Part shown: positions 39,732 through 47,497 of the stretch, piece by piece
Layout: the number at the start of each line of letters is the position of its first letter
Numbering within the stretch: the first letter of the stretch is position 1
Assembly: GCA_029246285.1 (NCBI GenBank)
Contig: JAQWNW010000054.1
Coordinates: 26,800-90,799, forward strand
Length of the DNA: 64,000 nucleotides
DNA from: Paracoccaceae bacterium
GTDB taxonomy: Bacteria > Pseudomonadota > Alphaproteobacteria > Rhodobacterales > Rhodobacteraceae
Direction of reading: 5' to 3'
Notes under the pieces: model-generated
The model's input: the letters and a program-made list of their open reading frames with translations, nothing else
The model's database searches: none
What the model was told of the DNA's origin: nothing
Translations under genes and position numbers: made by a program

Positions 39732-40169
39732 TTAAACAGAAAATTTCTGAAGCAATCTTTCTAAACTCTGCCATTCCTCGTTGCTAAGTCTCGCTTTTAA
39801 TCTCGAGTGAATTGCAAGCACACTTGGTGCCACTAACTGCTGTAATTCTTGGCCTTTAGTAGTTAAACTTATTTGGACCTGCCGCCTGTCTTTTTCGCTT
39901 CTATTTCTTACAAGTAAATTCTTTTTAATTAATCTATCCAAGATACCAACCAAACTAGGCGCTGGCAAAAGAGTTATTTTGGAAAGCCGCGCAACAGTAA
40001 TATTGTTTTCAGTCCATAAAACGCGAAGAATTCTCCATTGTTGCTCTGTAAGATCATATTTATAAAACAAATTGCGGTATTCAGGCATTATTGCGTCTAA
40101 CGCTCTATACAGTTGCATAGGCAAGGAGGTACTAAAAGCCGGGACTTCATTAATATCGACATAATTCAT
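39732..40169 (-). CDS. MarR family regulator, HpaR-like
   Basis: A 145-residue winged-helix protein: N-terminal STSLPMQLYRALDAIMPEYR dimerisation helix, ligand/HTH region YDLTEQQWRILRVLWTENN, recognition helix LLPAPSLVGILDRLIKK and wing RSEKDRRQVQISLT. The first part matches HpaR, the repressor of homoprotocatechuate catabolism. It is 16 bp upstream of hpaB in the same operon, so it probably controls hpaB and the reductase fusion and its own expression. A 12-bp palindrome straddles its start codon. Confidence 0.88.
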   Translation of the reverse strand: MNYVDINEVPAFSTSLPMQLYRALDAIMPEYRNLFYKYDLTEQQWRILRVLWTENNITVARLSKITLLPAPSLVGILDRLIKKNLLVRNRSEKDRRQVQISLTTKGQELQQLVAPSVLAIHSRLKARLSNEEWQSLERLLQKFSV

Positions 40170-40176
40170 ATATGAA
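40165..40176. promoter_or_regulatory. 12-bp palindrome over the start of the hpaR-like gene
   Basis: TTCATATATGAA at 40165-40176 is a perfect palindrome that includes the ATG of the MarR-type gene. MarR proteins often bind palindromes overlapping their own promoter or start, so this may be an autoregulatory site. The sequence is AT-rich, and a chance occurrence is possible. Confidence 0.35.
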
Positions 40177-40291
40177 CTATATTAAAAGAAATAATGAGAA
40201 AGCAAGCTTTTTCTCTTTTTTATAAAATTTAGGGTTTGTAGATGGAAAATATAATTTTTTGCTAGTACATTAACGCAGTATATGATAATTT

Positions 40292-40305
40292 TCTGTGATC
40301 ACAGA
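40292..40305. promoter_or_regulatory. 14-bp perfect palindrome upstream of the second Rieske gene
   Basis: TCTGTGATCACAGA at 40292-40305 is a perfect palindrome 19 bp before ATG 40325 and 123 bp upstream of the divergent MarR-type start. Its GC content stands out from the AT-rich gap. A CRP site would have a 6-bp spacer between TGTGA and TCACA; here the halves are abutted, as in GntR/MarR-like operators. The binding protein is unknown. Confidence 0.5.
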
Positions 40306-40324
40306 TTCAAAATTGGGTGGAATT

Positions 40325-41449
40325 ATGGGAAAAGAGAAACTAAGTCCTATCAAAGAATTACAGGACAATGTCGCCTTACCTTTTGCTAAAGCCAGAGCGA
40401 TGCCAAAATCTGTATATACATCTGATGAATTTCTGGATTATGAAATTGAAAATGTCTTCAAGAAAGATTGGTTTTGCGCGGGGCGCTCAGACTCCTTAAA
40501 AAATGTCGGAGATTATTTCACCCTTGAGTTAGCTGGTCAACCAATCATGATATTGCGAGACAATGAAAAAAAAATTCGCGCCCAATCCAATGTTTGCCGC
40601 CATAGAATGTCAACATTATTGGACGGATCCGGTAATACTAAAACCATCGTTTGCCCATATCACGCATGGACTTATGGTCTAAATGGGACGCTTCGTGGCG
40701 CTCCTGCAATGACCCAAAACAAAGATTTTGACAAAAAGAAATACTGCCTACCAAAAATAAAGTGCCAAGAATGGTTGGGCTGGATTATGATATCACTTAA
40801 TCCTGATGCAAAACCTATTCAAAAATCATTATCTGAAGTATCAGATTTAATTGGCGATTTTGAAATGGAAACCTATACACAAACTTTCTTTGAAACACAC
40901 GTATGGGATACAAATTGGAAAGTTTTGGCAGAAAATTTCATGGAAAGCTACCATTTACCTGTATGCCATGCCGGTACTATTGGTGGATTATCAAAATTAG
41001 AAGAAATGGACTGCCCACCTGGAAGAGAGGCATTTAACTATCATTTCATATTGAAAGAACCTCATTTCAAACTAGCGAATGCTCATCCAAATAATACAAA
41101 ATTGAAGGGTGATTGGAGACGAACAACCGTCTTACTAGCTATTTATCCTAGCTTACTTATAACCTTAACCCCGGGTTATTTTTGGTATCTTTCTTTACAT
41201 CCTAAAGGTGTAGGAAAAGTGCATATTAATTTTGGCGGAGGTATGTCTCCTGATTTTGTCAATGATCCAGATGCTCAAGATCATTTCAAAGCAGTAAAAA
41301 CTCTTTTGGATGAAGTTAATGTGGAAGATCGAGGATGCACTGAGAAAGTATTCAAAGGATTACTTTCGGACAACGCAACACCAGGGCATTTATCGCATCT
41401 AGAAAGACCGAATTATGATTTCGCAACATACTTAGCTTCTCATTCTTAA
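40325..41449 (+). CDS. Rieske non-heme iron oxygenase, alpha subunit (second copy)
   Basis: The 374-residue product has a Rieske site with CRH ... CPYH (CPYHAWTYGLNGTLRGAP) and a catalytic domain with ENFMESYHLPVCHAG, the mononuclear iron ligands. It differs clearly from the copy at 30701. GGTGG precedes ATG 40325 by 4 nt; an in-frame GTG at 40295 falls within the palindrome and is rejected. No beta subunit, ferredoxin or reductase lies beside it. It is divergent from the hpaR-hpaB operon, so the two may be induced together. The substrate is unknown. Confidence 0.87.
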   Translation: MGKEKLSPIKELQDNVALPFAKARAMPKSVYTSDEFLDYEIENVFKKDWFCAGRSDSLKNVGDYFTLELAGQPIMILRDNEKKIRAQSNVCRHRMSTLLDGSGNTKTIVCPYHAWTYGLNGTLRGAPAMTQNKDFDKKKYCLPKIKCQEWLGWIMISLNPDAKPIQKSLSEVSDLIGDFEMETYTQTFFETHVWDTNWKVLAENFMESYHLPVCHAGTIGGLSKLEEMDCPPGREAFNYHFILKEPHFKLANAHPNNTKLKGDWRRTTVLLAIYPSLLITLTPGYFWYLSLHPKGVGKVHINFGGGMSPDFVNDPDAQDHFKAVKTLLDEVNVEDRGCTEKVFKGLLSDNATPGHLSHLERPNYDFATYLASHS

Positions 41450-41457
41450 CTTCATTC

Positions 41458-41490
41458 GATAATAAAATATTTCCTTGCACTTTTATTATC
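41458..41490. repeat. 10-bp perfect inverted repeat after the second Rieske gene
   Basis: GATAATAAAA (41458-41467) and TTTTATTATC (41481-41490) are exact reverse complements with a 13-nt loop, beginning 9 bp after the Rieske stop. It could end that transcript, but the stem is almost all A-T and no T-tract follows. It could also be a binding site for the deoC promoter region. Beyond it, the rest of the 153-bp gap shows nothing clear. Confidence 0.4.
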
Positions 41491-41602
41491 ATTGTAGAAC
41501 AAAAGACACTTGTTACGCTGAGATTACTTACCTTTAGCTTCTTAGCGATTATGTTAAAAAATATTAGTTTGCGAAGATGTGCATAAATCATGAATACGAA
41601 AA

Positions 41603-42568
41603 ATGAAAAATAACGAAAAAATAATCGCTAATATCGGAACTGAATTGGATCTTGATTGGGTTCTAATGACGCAAGCGAACACATCAGCGATTGAACGTCG
41701 TGCAAACAATATTGGCAATAGACGGTCAATAAAAAAGCAATACCAAGCTGCCTGGTTATTAAAAGCCATAACATTAATCGATCTTACAACATTATCAGGT
41801 GATGATACTGAAAAACGTGTTCATCGGCTGTGTGCAAAGGGGAAGCAACCAATTAGCAAATTATTAGTTGATGAGCTAGGAATACAAACCCTTAAGATTC
41901 AGGTGGGTGCAATATGTGTGTATCATGAAATGGTTAAAACTGCTGTTAATGCTTTAAAGAATACTACCATTCCAGTTGCCGCTGTTTCAACAGGATTTCC
42001 CGCGGGCCTTTCTCCACTAAACTTAAGAATCAAGGAAATAAAAGAAAGCGTGAAAATTGGAGCTTCAGAAATTGATATTGTCATCTCTAGACGACACGTT
42101 TTGAATGGAAACTGGTCGGCTCTATACGAAGAGGTAAAATTATTTAAACAAGCCTGTGGTAATGCCCATATGAAAGCTATTTTAGCAACTGGCGATTTAG
42201 GAACATTACGAAATGTGGCTCGGGCATCTCTTGTTTGTATGATGGCAGGAGCAGATTTCATCAAAACCTCTACTGGTAAAGAGAATATTAACTCCACTTT
42301 ACCAGTAACATTAACTATGTTGAGACAAATAAGGGATTTTCACGAAAGAACGGGTTACCACGTGGGTTATAAACCAGCTGGTGGCATCTCAAAAGCAAAA
42401 GATGCCTTGACTTATTTAAGCCTCATAAAAGATGAACTAGGAGATCAATGGTTAAATCCTGATTTATTCAGGTTTGGCGCCTCCTCGCTTTTGGGTGATA
42501 TTGAAAGACAACTGGATCACTTTAACACCGGCCAATATTCGGCCAATTTTCGCCATGGGATGGGATGA
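41603..42568 (+). CDS. deoC: Deoxyribose-phosphate aldolase
   Basis: Cleaves 2-deoxyribose-5-phosphate to glyceraldehyde-3-phosphate and acetaldehyde. The 321-residue product is of the longer DeoC type; Lys221 in GADFIKTSTGKEN is the Schiff-base residue and GYKPAGGISKAKDAL holds the second conserved Lys. It overlaps the aldehyde dehydrogenase start (ATGA), so the acetaldehyde may be passed to that enzyme. No clear Shine-Dalgarno precedes ATG 41603. An 8-codon ORF just upstream (from 41590) is not considered a gene. Confidence 0.95.
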   Translation: MKNNEKIIANIGTELDLDWVLMTQANTSAIERRANNIGNRRSIKKQYQAAWLLKAITLIDLTTLSGDDTEKRVHRLCAKGKQPISKLLVDELGIQTLKIQVGAICVYHEMVKTAVNALKNTTIPVAAVSTGFPAGLSPLNLRIKEIKESVKIGASEIDIVISRRHVLNGNWSALYEEVKLFKQACGNAHMKAILATGDLGTLRNVARASLVCMMAGADFIKTSTGKENINSTLPVTLTMLRQIRDFHERTGYHVGYKPAGGISKAKDALTYLSLIKDELGDQWLNPDLFRFGASSLLGDIERQLDHFNTGQYSANFRHGMG

Positions 42569-44928
42569 TTATGACACTGAATGAAATATTCAATAACATG
42601 GATTGGGGAACTGCCCCTGAAAATAACAAAATAGCCCTTTCATGGATTAAAGAACAAGATAGCACCTTTAATCATTTTATCGGTGGGGAATTCGTAAAGG
42701 CAAAAAACCATTTTAAAACAAAAAACCCAGCCAACAATCAATTTCTGGCCAATATCGCAGTTGGATCTAAATCGGATGTTAACCTTGCTGTAAATTCAGC
42801 TCTAAAAGCTCAAAAAAAATGGATACAAATTGGTTGTCATGGAAGGTCAAGATATCTTTACGCAATTGCGCGATTACTTCAAAAACACAGTCGTCTTTTT
42901 GCTGTCTTGGAAACAATTGATAATGGAAAGCCGATAAGGGAAAGTCGCGATATCGATATACCACTCGCAATCCGACATTTTTATTACCACGCTGGAGCAG
43001 CCCAATTAATGAAAGACAACTTACCGGGATACGAGGCGATTGGTGTTTGTGGTCAAATAATTCCTTGGAATTTTCCTTTACTTATGCTTGCTTGGAAAAT
43101 CGCTCCAGCAATCGCTATGGGCAATACTGTCGTCTTAAAACCAGCTGAGTATACATCGCTTACAGCTATGCTTTTTGCTCAAATATGCATTGAAGCTAAT
43201 ATTCCAAAAGGTGTGATCAATATTGTTACTGGGGATGGAGTTACAGGATCGTTGATTACTAATCATAAACTTATTGATAAAATTGCCTTTACTGGATCAA
43301 CGGAAGTAGGGCGAATTATAAGATCTCAAACGGCAGGCACTGGAAAATCGTTAACATTAGAACTTGGTGGAAAATCACCTTACATTGTTTTTGATGACGC
43401 TGATGTAGATAGCGCTATTGAAGGCTTGGTTGACTCAATTTGGCTCAATCAAGGTCAGGTTTGTTGTGCGGGTTCTAGGCTATTAGTACATGAAACAATA
43501 TCAGACCAGTTTTATAAAAAGCTTAAGAAAAGAATGAAAAAATTAAGAATTGGAGATCCATTGGACAAATCCATTGACATGGGAGCAATAGTAGATCCAA
43601 AACAACTTTCTTCAATCTCAAAGCTAATCAAAAGAAACTCTCATGAAGGTAATTTTTTTCAACCCAATAATAAAATTCCATCCAAAGGTTGTTATTTTCC
43701 TCCAACTTTAATTACAGAAATGGAGCCCTCCGCTACCTTAATGCAAGAAGAGATTTTTGGTCCTGTTTTAGTTTCAACTACTTTTAGAACTCCAAATGAA
43801 GCAATAGCTCTCGCAAATAATACAAAATACGGCCTCGCAGCAAGTATTTGGACCGAAAATATTAATCTGGCTCTAGACCTTGCCCCAAAAATACAATGTG
43901 GCGTCGTATGGATTAATTCCGTTAATCAATTTGACGCTGCCGCTGGGTTTGGAGGTCGCAGAGAAAGTGGCTTTGGTCGTGAGGGGGGCAGTGAAGGTTT
44001 ATTGGCATATGTCAAACCAAAGATAAAAACTTATCCTCTCAAACCTCAAAGAAGGTTTGAAAAAAATAAACCCAAACTAAATTCTTATGATGATTTAGAT
44101 AAAACTTTAAAACTTTATATTGGAGGAAGACAAGTGAGGCCCGATAGTGGATACTCAAACCCAATATATGGCCCAAAAGGGCTAATAACTCATGTAGCTG
44201 ACGGCAATCGTAAAGACATCAGAAATGCTGTTGAGGCAGCACACAAAGCGAGTGCCTGGGGAAGAAGTCCAGGGCACCTAAAAGCGCAAATACTATATTA
44301 TTTGGCGGAAAATTTAGAAAAACGTAGCCTGGAATTTACCGAAAATATTATGTCGACAACTGGTACAAAGAAAGAGCTTATAAAAAAAGAAATTGAAACG
44401 TCAATATCAAGATTGTTTTCGTATGCTGCTTGGGCAGACAAATTTGATGGCTCCGTTCACGATGTACCAATTCGAGGAGTAACCTTGGCAATGAATGAGC
44501 CGATAGGGGTTGTCGGTGCAATTTGCCCTGAAGAGTTTCCCCTTCTTGGTTTTATTTCTATCGCAGCACCACTAATCGCAACGGGAAACAGAAGTGTAAT
44601 CATACCATCTGCATCATATCCAAATATTGCACTCAATTTTTATGAAATTTTGGAAACTTCAGATGTACCGGCCGGAGTCTTAAATATCATTACTGGTTTT
44701 GAAGATGATTTAGTTAAGACATTATCGGAACATCACGATGTTGCTGCCCTATGGTACTTTGGTGCAGGTAAAAACTCAGGCAAAATTGAAAAATTATCTT
44801 CTAACTCTGTAAAACGTACTTGGGTTAACAATAATCAAGGTCGCGACTGGTTGAGTAATGGTGAAGGAAAAGAATTTCTTCGTAATGCGACTGATATCAA
44901 AAACATATGGATCCCTTATGGCGAGTAA
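42565..44928 (+). CDS. Two-domain aldehyde dehydrogenase (ALDH16-like)
   Basis: The 787-residue product contains a full aldehyde dehydrogenase domain (residues ~25-500) with catalytic Cys300 in NQGQVCCAG and Glu266 in LELGGKSPY, then a second ALDH-like domain (~515-775) that lacks an evident GQxC motif. This catalytic-plus-pseudo domain layout is that of ALDH16, known from Rhodobacterales and animals. Coupling to deoC suggests oxidation of acetaldehyde or of a deoxysugar-derived aldehyde. Its 3' end overlaps argE by 11 bp. ATG 42571 is an alternative start 6 bp later. Confidence 0.88.
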   Translation: MIMTLNEIFNNMDWGTAPENNKIALSWIKEQDSTFNHFIGGEFVKAKNHFKTKNPANNQFLANIAVGSKSDVNLAVNSALKAQKKWIQIGCHGRSRYLYAIARLLQKHSRLFAVLETIDNGKPIRESRDIDIPLAIRHFYYHAGAAQLMKDNLPGYEAIGVCGQIIPWNFPLLMLAWKIAPAIAMGNTVVLKPAEYTSLTAMLFAQICIEANIPKGVINIVTGDGVTGSLITNHKLIDKIAFTGSTEVGRIIRSQTAGTGKSLTLELGGKSPYIVFDDADVDSAIEGLVDSIWLNQGQVCCAGSRLLVHETISDQFYKKLKKRMKKLRIGDPLDKSIDMGAIVDPKQLSSISKLIKRNSHEGNFFQPNNKIPSKGCYFPPTLITEMEPSATLMQEEIFGPVLVSTTFRTPNEAIALANNTKYGLAASIWTENINLALDLAPKIQCGVVWINSVNQFDAAAGFGGRRESGFGREGGSEGLLAYVKPKIKTYPLKPQRRFEKNKPKLNSYDDLDKTLKLYIGGRQVRPDSGYSNPIYGPKGLITHVADGNRKDIRNAVEAAHKASAWGRSPGHLKAQILYYLAENLEKRSLEFTENIMSTTGTKKELIKKEIETSISRLFSYAAWADKFDGSVHDVPIRGVTLAMNEPIGVVGAICPEEFPLLGFISIAAPLIATGNRSVIIPSASYPNIALNFYEILETSDVPAGVLNIITGFEDDLVKTLSEHHDVAALWYFGAGKNSGKIEKLSSNSVKRTWVNNNQGRDWLSNGEGKEFLRNATDIKNIWIPYGE

Positions 44929-46072
44929 AAATTTATCTTCAATCGAAATTTTAGAAAAGTTAATTAGCTTTCCTACGATTAGTAGAACTCCCAATATTGA
45001 GTTAATCAATTGGGTCTCAGAACTACTTGGATCGTTTGGAGTAAAATCAACCATATTGAGGAATGAAGATGGCTCCAGAGCAAATCTTTTTGCTACTTCC
45101 AGTGATACTCTGGAACCAGGAATAATGCTATCAGGACATACTGATGTGGTTCCCACCGATGGTCAGAATTGGCATACGAACCCTTTTGAACTCAAACAAT
45201 CTGACGGCAAACTGTTTGGTCGTGGAACCGCTGACATGAAGGGGTTTTGTGCTAGTGCAATTAGAATTATGTGTGCGGCATCACAGAACAAGCTTAGCAC
45301 ACCATTGCATTTGGCACTTTCTTTTGATGAGGAAATTGGATGTATCGGGGTTAGGTCGTTAATTGAAATGCTAAAAACTAGCCCCGTCAAACCTAAGATG
45401 TGTATAGTAGGTGAGCCAACGCTATTAGCTGTTGCTTCAGGACATAAAGGTAAAATAGCTCTGCAAACAACTTGTAAGGGCATTGAAGGCCACTCTGCTC
45501 TAGCGCCTTTAGCGCTTAATGCGCTTCACTTAGGAACCGATTTTGTGAATATTATAAGGGAGGTTCAAAATGAAATGATTAATAAGGGTAACGAGGATAA
45601 CGATTATGACGTGCCCTATACAACATTGCATGTAGGAAAAATGAATGGAGGTGTTGCGCTTAACATTGTTCCCAATCTATGTACGATTGATTGGGAAATA
45701 CGAAACTTGGCAAATGATAGCACTGAAACAATTTTAACTCGTGTTAAAGAACTCGTAGAACTTAAACTGCAAGAATACAAAAGCCCAAAAGCTGAGATTT
45801 TTTGGCGAGAAACCTTCTCTTATCCAGGCCTAGGAACCGATATAAATTCAGAAATTATAAATTTTGTTCGAAGTTTAACAGGGACCAATAATACAATAAA
45901 AGTCGCATTTGGAACTGAAGGAGGATTATTTCATAAAGAAGTTGGAATACCTACAGTCGTTTGTGGACCAGGTTCGATGCTTCAAGGACATAAGCCAAAC
46001 GAATTTATTACGGTTGAACAAATGGATCGATGTGATCTTATGATGACCAATCTTTTAACTAGTTTAAAATAG
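44918..46072 (+). CDS. argE: Acetylornithine deacetylase / M20 family amidohydrolase
   Basis: Predicted zinc deacylase. From ATG 44918 it has 384 residues: metal motifs SGHTDVVPTDG (His, Asp), GRGTADMKGF, the catalytic Glu pair in SFDEEIGCIG, and GEPTLLAVASGHKG in the dimerisation lid. The ArgE/DapE group is hard to subdivide by eye, and placement after deoC-ALDH16 rather than with arginine genes leaves some doubt about the substrate. The start overlaps the ALDH stop by 11 bp; starts further upstream lie deep in that gene. The convergent gltX ends 8 bp later. Confidence 0.85.
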   Translation: MASKNLSSIEILEKLISFPTISRTPNIELINWVSELLGSFGVKSTILRNEDGSRANLFATSSDTLEPGIMLSGHTDVVPTDGQNWHTNPFELKQSDGKLFGRGTADMKGFCASAIRIMCAASQNKLSTPLHLALSFDEEIGCIGVRSLIEMLKTSPVKPKMCIVGEPTLLAVASGHKGKIALQTTCKGIEGHSALAPLALNALHLGTDFVNIIREVQNEMINKGNEDNDYDVPYTTLHVGKMNGGVALNIVPNLCTIDWEIRNLANDSTETILTRVKELVELKLQEYKSPKAEIFWRETFSYPGLGTDINSEIINFVRSLTGTNNTIKVAFGTEGGLFHKEVGIPTVVCGPGSMLQGHKPNEFITVEQMDRCDLMMTNLLTSLK

Positions 46073-46080
46073 AAATAAGC

Positions 46081-47391
46081 TTAAACTTTTGCAGGTATTT
46101 TTTTTAGTAAAGGAAGCAAACGAGACATATCCGGTCCATTTTCCTTACCCGTCAAAGCTTTTCTCAATGGTAAGAACAACTGTTTACCTTTTCGATCGCT
46201 TTGCGATTTAATTTCTTTTGTCCACTGATCCCAACTCTGCTCATTCAGTTTAGACTTAGGAAGCAAGCTTAAAGCATCATTTACATACCCGCGATCCTCT
46301 TCCTCAACTAAAGGACTAACTCCGTTTTCAGTTAAATTCATCCAATATTCGAAATCCTCTAAAACTATCAAATTTTGCCTAACCACTTCCCACAACAGCT
46401 CAGAACCAGGGGTTTCTATAATTCGATCCTTAACTTCAGAAAAACTTAATCCGCTAATATATTTTGAGGTAATTGGGAAAAGATCTTGCTTTTCGAATTT
46501 AGTAGGCGCCGCTCCAAAACTTGAAATATCAAAACCTTCTCGAATCTCTTCAAGAGAGCTAAAAAGTTCCCCAGGTTTACTAGAGCCAAGTCGAGATAGG
46601 TGGCTTAAAATGGCCATTGGTTCAATCCCAGCCAAACGTAAATCTTTTAAAGACAATGTCCCAAGACGTTTTGAAAGACTTTCCCCAGATGGTCCTGTCA
46701 AAAGAGAATGGTGCGAATATTTAGGTAAATCCCCCCCAAGGGCTTGTGTGATTTGAATCTGTGTTGCTGTGTTAGTTACATGATCAGAACCTCTAACTAC
46801 GTTTGTAATTTTCATGTCCATGTCATCAATGACTGAAGCAAGCGTATAGAGAAACTGACCATCAGCTCTTATTAAAACAGGATCAGAAATAGAAGCAGAG
46901 TCTATAGATATTTCACCTAAGATCTGGTCTTCCCATTCTATTCGTTCATGCGAAAGTAAAAACCTCCAATATGGGCTTTCTTTCTTTCTTATTAGTACTT
47001 TTTTATCCTCCGAAAGTTTCAAAGCAGCTCTATCATATACTGGAGGCTTACCCATATTTAAGAGTTTTTTACGCTTAAGGTCTAAATCTACTGGGGATTC
47101 AAAGCATTCATACAATTTCTTCTCTTTACGCAATTGTTCAGCCACTTCACTGTATCGACCTATCCGATTTGATTGCTGTTCTTCTTGATCCCAATATAAC
47201 CCCAACCATTCTAAATCAAACCTTATCGCATCTATATACTTTTGCTTAGATCTTTCTGGATCAGTATCATCTAATCGCAAGATGAATTTACCATCGTTCT
47301 GTTTTGCTATTAAATAATTAAACAATGCTGTTCTGAGGTTGCCAACGTGCAACAATCCAGTTGGCGAAGGAGCAAAACGTGTGATGATCAT
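46081..47391 (-). CDS. gltX: Glutamate--tRNA ligase
   Basis: Charges tRNA with glutamate. From ATG 47391 the product has 436 residues, with the class I HIGH-type motif in FAPSPTGLLHVGNLRTALFN and the KMSKS equivalent SLSKRLG. GGTGGG lies upstream of this ATG; the reading frame extends upstream to 47469, but those residues are unlike the family. Alphaproteobacteria often have two glutamyl-tRNA synthetases, and this could be either. Confidence 0.95.
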   Translation of the reverse strand: MIITRFAPSPTGLLHVGNLRTALFNYLIAKQNDGKFILRLDDTDPERSKQKYIDAIRFDLEWLGLYWDQEEQQSNRIGRYSEVAEQLRKEKKLYECFESPVDLDLKRKKLLNMGKPPVYDRAALKLSEDKKVLIRKKESPYWRFLLSHERIEWEDQILGEISIDSASISDPVLIRADGQFLYTLASVIDDMDMKITNVVRGSDHVTNTATQIQITQALGGDLPKYSHHSLLTGPSGESLSKRLGTLSLKDLRLAGIEPMAILSHLSRLGSSKPGELFSSLEEIREGFDISSFGAAPTKFEKQDLFPITSKYISGLSFSEVKDRIIETPGSELLWEVVRQNLIVLEDFEYWMNLTENGVSPLVEEEDRGYVNDALSLLPKSKLNEQSWDQWTKEIKSQSDRKGKQLFLPLRKALTGKENGPDMSRLLPLLKKIPAKV

Positions 47392-47497
47392 AATATTCCC
47401 ACCAAAATTATTAATTAATACAGGCCGTACCAGCTCCAATAAATTCTGTCGAGCTGAAAAGCTTATCACATGTTAAATTCTTAAGTTAAAATTTTAT

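Noticed and set aside
40292..40305. CRP binding site
   Set aside because: The TGTGA and TCACA halves abut directly, whereas CRP sites need a 6-bp spacer.
41590..41613. Tiny ORF upstream of deoC as a leader peptide
   Set aside because: It is only seven codons, has no ribosome-binding site and shows no attenuator structure.
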